In this document: piece by piece, positions 60,619 through 64,000 of the stretch
Numbering within the stretch: the first letter of the stretch is position 1
Layout of the letters: every line of letters starts with the position of its first letter
Program-made: the position numbers and the translations under genes
From: Enterobacter sp. R1(2018)
GTDB lineage: Bacteria; Pseudomonadota; Gammaproteobacteria; Enterobacterales; Enterobacteriaceae
Assembly: GCF_003628475.1 (NCBI RefSeq)
Contig: NZ_RCAA01000035.1
Span: 142,474-206,473, forward strand
Length of the DNA stretch: 64,000 nt
Direction of reading: 5' to 3'
The notes under the pieces: model-generated
The model's database searches: none
The model's input: the letters and a program-made list of their open reading frames with translations, nothing else
Told to the model about the DNA's origin: nothing

Positions 60619-61524
60619 TTAGCGCAGATAGTCGATCCCCTCCGGGATCTGGCGTGGTACGGCGTCTTTTAACCAGTCATAAAGCAGCGCGATATTCTTG
60701 CTGTACGGCTTTCCTGTGGGCCATACGAACCAGTAGCCTTCTCCTGTCGCAACGGCTTCATTGAAAGGCACAGCCAGCATCCCGCTTTTAATCGCTCCCA
60801 GGCTTAGCAGCAAATCACCCACCGAAACACCGTGGCCGCTTATCGCTGCCAGGTTGCTCTGCTCAAGCGTATCAAAAACTTTTCCCCGGGCAATATTGAG
60901 GTCAGCGAATTTGCCGGTCCTTTTCAGCCATCTTCGCCAGTCACGGCGATCGGGCGAAGGATGAATAAGCTCACAGTTAGAGATATCTCTGCGGGCCTGG
61001 CCGGCAAGCATCGGGGCGCACACCGGAACAAGCCATTCATCAAATAACAACCTGCTTTCGGTGCCCGGGCCGAACCGGCCATTTCCCAGCAGGATCGCGC
61101 AGTCATAAGGCTCCCGCATGAAATCCACCGTATCGGTATCCATCCAGACGCTGGAAATCTCAATAACGGGCGTTGAGTTTTGCTCACGAAAGGCTTTCAG
61201 CACATCCAGCAGCCAGCGCATGGTCAGCGTGGTCGGAGCTTTTAAACGCAGTTCACCACTGCCGCTACGAAAGGCGTGACAGGCGCGCTCCAAAGACTGA
61301 AATCCTTCGGTCAATTGACTTGCCAGCGCGTGACCTGCCTCATTCAACTCGACCCGAGGACCGTTGCGCCTGAAAAGTTCACAGTCAAACCAGACTTCAA
61401 GCGTCCGGATATGCCGGCTAACGGCGCCGGGAGTGACGTTTAACAGCGAAGCGGCTTTACTGAAAGAGCCGAGGCGGGCAGCGGCTTCAAAAGCGCGCAG
61501 GGCATAAAGCGGAGGCAGGGACAT
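60619..61524 (-). CDS. LysR-family transcriptional regulator (GcvA-like)
   Basis: A 301-residue regulator with an N-terminal winged helix-turn-helix (LRAFEAAARLGSFSKAASLLNVTPGAVSRHIRTLE, split as residues 9-43) and a type 2 periplasmic-binding-like effector domain (about 90-295) containing WLVPVCAP and SGHGVSVGD. Sequence is closest to the GcvA/AmpR-like branch. It diverges from the LysE-type exporter across 167 bp, the usual layout in which the LysR protein controls its divergent neighbour. Effector unknown. Confidence 0.88.
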   Translation of the reverse strand: MSLPPLYALRAFEAAARLGSFSKAASLLNVTPGAVSRHIRTLEVWFDCELFRRNGPRVELNEAGHALASQLTEGFQSLERACHAFRSGSGELRLKAPTTLTMRWLLDVLKAFREQNSTPVIEISSVWMDTDTVDFMREPYDCAILLGNGRFGPGTESRLLFDEWLVPVCAPMLAGQARRDISNCELIHPSPDRRDWRRWLKRTGKFADLNIARGKVFDTLEQSNLAAISGHGVSVGDLLLSLGAIKSGMLAVPFNEAVATGEGYWFVWPTGKPYSKNIALLYDWLKDAVPRQIPEGIDYLR

Positions 61525-61537
61525 ATAACAACCTGTT

Positions 61538-61550
61538 TGAGTTTAACTCA
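61538..61550. promoter_or_regulatory. Probable LysR-type operator (T-N11-A palindrome)
   Basis: TGAGTTTAACTCA is a perfect dyad with the exact T-N11-A spacing of LysR-type boxes, centred between the divergent regulator and exporter, 14 bp upstream of the regulator start. Confidence 0.6.
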
Positions 61551-61691
61551 TAGTAAATCGCAGTTTTTTCCGTTTTTCAATGCCCTGTTCCGCCTGAATA
61601 ATAGCCCGCACCAAAGCTGCCTCTAAAAAATAAAAGGGATAAAGGCCAGGCAGACTTAACCCTTATCCCATTCACAGGAGAAAAGCAGAGC

Positions 61692-62315
61692 GTGAATTTA
61701 ACTTTATTAGGAACCTACATGCTGGCGGTTTTAACGCTGCTGCTTACTCCCGGTCCGGTTGTAGCGCTGGTTACCGGGACTGCGGCACGCTATGGCAGCC
61801 GCAGAGCCTTCGCCACCTTAATTGGTACGAACGCCGCGTCTGTGGTACTGATTGCCCTGGCCGTGCTGATGCTGGCAGGTATGCTGTCCCTCTCTGCGCT
61901 TTTCCTGTATCCGTTGGGCATAGCTGGTTCGCTATTTATTGGCTGGGGGGCCGTTACCAGCCTGCGAAAAAGGGGCGGAACGGAGGAAATCAAAGAAAAA
62001 GCGGCGAACAGGGGAGGCGGGGGCGTTATCCGGGGCTTTGTAACAGGCATATCAAATCCCAAAGATATGCTTTTTTTCGTTTCCTTTTTTCCCCAGTTTA
62101 TTGCAGTGGCCGGAGATTTTACGGACAGCATTATGACCCTCTCGTTGGTTTGGATCGTTTTTGATTTTACCGTGCTGTCGCTTTATATCGTTATGGTGAG
62201 AAGGTGGGTGCCGCAGCGTCACGGCAGACGCATCGAAATATTCTCCTCACTTTTTCTGCTGGCGGTTTCATTTTTTGGCGTCATATATAACGCCTGTGAA
62301 CTTGTCTCGCGATAA
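61692..62315 (+). CDS. LysE/RhtB-family amino acid exporter
   Basis: A 207-residue membrane protein with about six transmembrane helices. The family signature TPGPVVALVTGTAARYGSRRA near residues 19-39 and ISNPKDMLFFVSFFPQF near 120-136 are clear. Start is GTG at 61692 with AGGAG at 61676-61680 (11-base spacing, longer than usual); ATG 61719 is an alternative. The substrate cannot be predicted from sequence; likely amino acid or homoserine/threonine-type export under the divergent LysR gene. Confidence 0.88.
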   Translation: MNLTLLGTYMLAVLTLLLTPGPVVALVTGTAARYGSRRAFATLIGTNAASVVLIALAVLMLAGMLSLSALFLYPLGIAGSLFIGWGAVTSLRKRGGTEEIKEKAANRGGGGVIRGFVTGISNPKDMLFFVSFFPQFIAVAGDFTDSIMTLSLVWIVFDFTVLSLYIVMVRRWVPQRHGRRIEIFSSLFLLAVSFFGVIYNACELVSR

Positions 62316-62330
62316 GCATTACCTTCAGAT

Positions 62331-62362
62331 CGCAGGCAACCCCCTGAAAGCGGTTGCCTGCG
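62331..62362. terminator. Hairpin between the LysE gene and the ABC ATPase gene
   Basis: CGCAGGCAACC (62331-62341) and GGTTGCCTGCG (62352-62362) are perfect 11-base inverted arms with a ten-base loop between two convergent genes. No T tract follows on either strand, so it is a candidate Rho-dependent or stabilising structure rather than a standard terminator. Confidence 0.55.
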
Positions 62363-62366
62363 CCAT

Positions 62367-63443
62367 TCAGGCTTTAGGGAAAATCCAGACATGCCGTTCG
62401 GGCAGGGCCAGATGGCAATGCTGCGGGTCACGAACCTCGTTGCCGTAGGCGCGGATAACAAAATCATCGCCCGCGGTACGGAACAGGTATTCCCAGCGGT
62501 CGCCGAGATACATACTGGTTAACAGCGGCAGCTCAAGCTGATTTTCACTCTCGCCCGGGCCGTCTGCCAGCACCACTCGCTCTACGCGAATAATTGCTGT
62601 TCCCTGTTGGCCGCTTTGCACGCCTTCCCCGGCCTGTCCCCACAGCGCCCAGCCTTTGCCCTCAATGCGCGCTTGTCCGTTGCGAACCTCCGTCACTTCG
62701 CCATGCAGGCGGTTATTGCTGCCCATGAACTCCGCTGTAAACAACGTTTTTGGCGAACCGTACATCTCCTGCGGCGTGCCTTGCTGCTCGATTTTGCCGT
62801 TGTTAAGCAGCAGGATCCTGTCGGAAATCGCCATCGCCTCATTTTGATCGTGCGTCACCATCAGCGCTGACAAACCGAGTTTGATAATCAGCTCGCGCAG
62901 AAACACGCGAGCCTCTTCCCGCAGCTTGGCATCAAGGTTGGATAGGGGTTCATCAAGCAGGATCACCGGAGGGTTATAGACCAGCGCACGCCCAATCGCC
63001 ACGCGCTGCTGCTGGCCGCCTGAAAGCTGATACGGATGGCGCTTGCCGAGATGCCCAAGCCCAAGCTGATCCAGCACCGCCTGCACTCGCTGCGCGATTT
63101 CCCCGCTCGCCACTTTCCGCAGTTTTAGCGGATAGGCTACGTTTTCAAACACCGTTTTATGCGGCCATAGCGCGTAGGATTGAAACACCAGCCCAAGGTT
63201 ACGCTCTTCAGCCGGGATTTCACTGCGCGGAGTGCCGTCATACACTTTGTTCTTGCCGATAACGATGCTGCCCTCCGTAGGCTTTTCGAGGCCTGCGACG
63301 GCGCGCAGCAAGGTGGTTTTGCCGCTACCGGAAGGGCCGAGTAAGGACACCACTTCGCCACGTTTCAACGCCATGGAAACACCCTTCAGCACCGGGTTGT
63401 CGCCGTAGGTTAAGTGCAGATTCTCGACCAGTAACTCAATCAT
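62367..63443 (-). CDS. ABC importer ATPase (Fe3+/polyamine/2-aminoethylphosphonate type)
   Basis: A 358-residue ATPase of the FbpC/PotA class: Walker A GPSGSGKT at residues 36-43, Q loop QSYALWPHKTVFEN, signature LSGGQQQR, Walker B ILLDEPLSNLDAKLR, and a C-terminal TOBE-type regulatory domain (about 250-358, TSMYLGDRWEYLFR). The N-terminus overlaps the end of the upstream permease gene by eight bases. The ligand is undetermined because the binding protein gene lies outside the window. Confidence 0.9.
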   Translation of the reverse strand: MIELLVENLHLTYGDNPVLKGVSMALKRGEVVSLLGPSGSGKTTLLRAVAGLEKPTEGSIVIGKNKVYDGTPRSEIPAEERNLGLVFQSYALWPHKTVFENVAYPLKLRKVASGEIAQRVQAVLDQLGLGHLGKRHPYQLSGGQQQRVAIGRALVYNPPVILLDEPLSNLDAKLREEARVFLRELIIKLGLSALMVTHDQNEAMAISDRILLLNNGKIEQQGTPQEMYGSPKTLFTAEFMGSNNRLHGEVTEVRNGQARIEGKGWALWGQAGEGVQSGQQGTAIIRVERVVLADGPGESENQLELPLLTSMYLGDRWEYLFRTAGDDFVIRAYGNEVRDPQHCHLALPERHVWIFPKA

Positions 63444-64000
63444 GTAATTTCACTCCAAAGCGAAGGGCAATCCCCAGGCCTACGACCACCAGCAGGATGT
63501 TAATAAACGAAAGCGCGGCGACAATATCGATTGCGCCGGCGGCCCACAGGGAAACAAGCATTGAACCTATGGTTTCGGTGCCCGGCGAAAGCAGGTATAC
63601 GCCGGTTGAATATTCCCGCTCGAAAATCAGGAACATCAGCAGCCAGGAGCCAATCAGCCCGTAGCGTGATAAGGGAATGGTAACGTGGCGGGTGATTTGT
63701 CCGCGCGTTGCGCCGGTGCTGCGCGCGGCTTCTTCCAGCTCCGGCCCAACCTGTAACAGCGTCGAGGAGATGAGCCTTAAGCCGTACGCCATCCACACCA
63801 CGGTGTAGGCCAGCCAGACGCTGAAGATGGTGCTGCGCAACGAACGTAGCCAGACGATAAAGTTATCCCGCAGCCATTGCGACCAGGGCATCCCCGAAAG
63901 CCAGCCGGATTTAAGCGCGTTATCGAGCCACATCGGCAGGAACAGAAACACCCACAGAAATGCAAGGCCAGCCAGCAGGCCCGGCACCGCGCGCGGCACC
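63436..64000 (-). CDS. ABC importer permease, C-terminal part (partial)
   Basis: The frame is open to the window edge (a GTG at 63999 is not a proven start), giving at least 187 residues. It contains about four transmembrane helices and an EAA loop EEAARSTGATRGQITRHVTIPLSRYG that docks the ATPase. Such permeases in Fe3+ or phosphonate-type importers often have two fused membrane domains, of which this would be the second. Transcription runs into the ATPase gene. Confidence 0.88.
   Translation of the reverse strand, partial: VPRAVPGLLAGLAFLWVFLFLPMWLDNALKSGWLSGMPWSQWLRDNFIVWLRSLRSTIFSVWLAYTVVWMAYGLRLISSTLLQVGPELEEAARSTGATRGQITRHVTIPLSRYGLIGSWLLMFLIFEREYSTGVYLLSPGTETIGSMLVSLWAAGAIDIVAALSFINILLVVVGLGIALRFGVKLHD

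Noticed and set aside
1-64000. CRISPR array, insertion sequence or prophage
   Set aside because: No regularly spaced direct repeats, transposase, integrase or phage structural genes were seen anywhere in the window.

Overview
The window is a chromosomal segment of a gammaproteobacterium in the family Enterobacteriaceae. Gene content, order and protein lengths follow the Escherichia coli K-12 region from comEC (ycaI) to serT almost gene for gene, but sequence divergence and moderately high GC point to another genus (Enterobacter/Klebsiella/Cedecea-like; genus not resolvable by reading). Most of the window is conserved core genome. Accessory DNA is concentrated between yccA and the right edge.

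Layout. 1-5.9 kb: 3' end of comEC, then the lipid A/Kdo block msbA-lpxK-ycaQ-ycaR-kdsB. 6-15.1 kb: ycbJ, elyC (opposite strand), and cmoM-mukF-mukE-mukB (tRNA wobble methyltransferase plus the MukBEF condensin). 15.2-18.5 kb: the peptidoglycan genes ldtD and mepK, then gloC. 18.6-24.4 kb, minus strand: aspC, the porin ompF with its OmpR-type control region, asnS and pncB. 24.7-31.6 kb: pepN, REP-like palindromes, and the minus-strand ssuEADCB alkanesulfonate operon. 31.9-38.8 kb: pyrD, zapC, ycbX (minus), rlmKL (interrupted by a one-base frameshift) and uup. 38.8-42.8 kb: pqiABC envelope lipid-transport operon and rmf. 42.8-47.8 kb: fabA with FabR and FadR operators, the Lon-like ycbZ, matP, ompA and SOS-controlled sulA. 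48-58.3 kb: sxy, yccS, yccF, helD, mgsA, yccT, yccU, hspQ with a sigma-32 type promoter, rlmI, acyP, tusE, yccA. 58.5-60.4 kb: an extra OppA-type peptide-binding protein, then tRNA-Ser(UGA). 60.6-64 kb: a LysR/LysE-exporter divergent pair and the start of an ABC importer operon that runs off the window.

Many genes are translationally coupled by four-base ATGA overlaps (msbA-lpxK, ycaR-kdsB, mukE-mukB, pqiB-pqiC, and ssuD-ssuA and ssuC-ssuB on the minus strand). Three convergent pairs share one TTAA as the stop codon of both genes. Functionally the window groups envelope biogenesis (lipid A, Kdo, L,D-transpeptidation, Pqi, porins, fatty-acid unsaturation), chromosome organisation (MukBEF, MatP, ZapC, SulA) and sulfur/nitrogen scavenging (Ssu, PepN, OppA-like).

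I did not find a convincing undescribed multi-gene system. The observations most worth checking are the frameshift in the RlmK catalytic motif, the extra OppA-like protein beside serT, the kinase-fold YcbJ lacking both catalytic aspartates, the LysR/LysE divergon with a perfect T-N11-A palindrome, and several intergenic palindromes.
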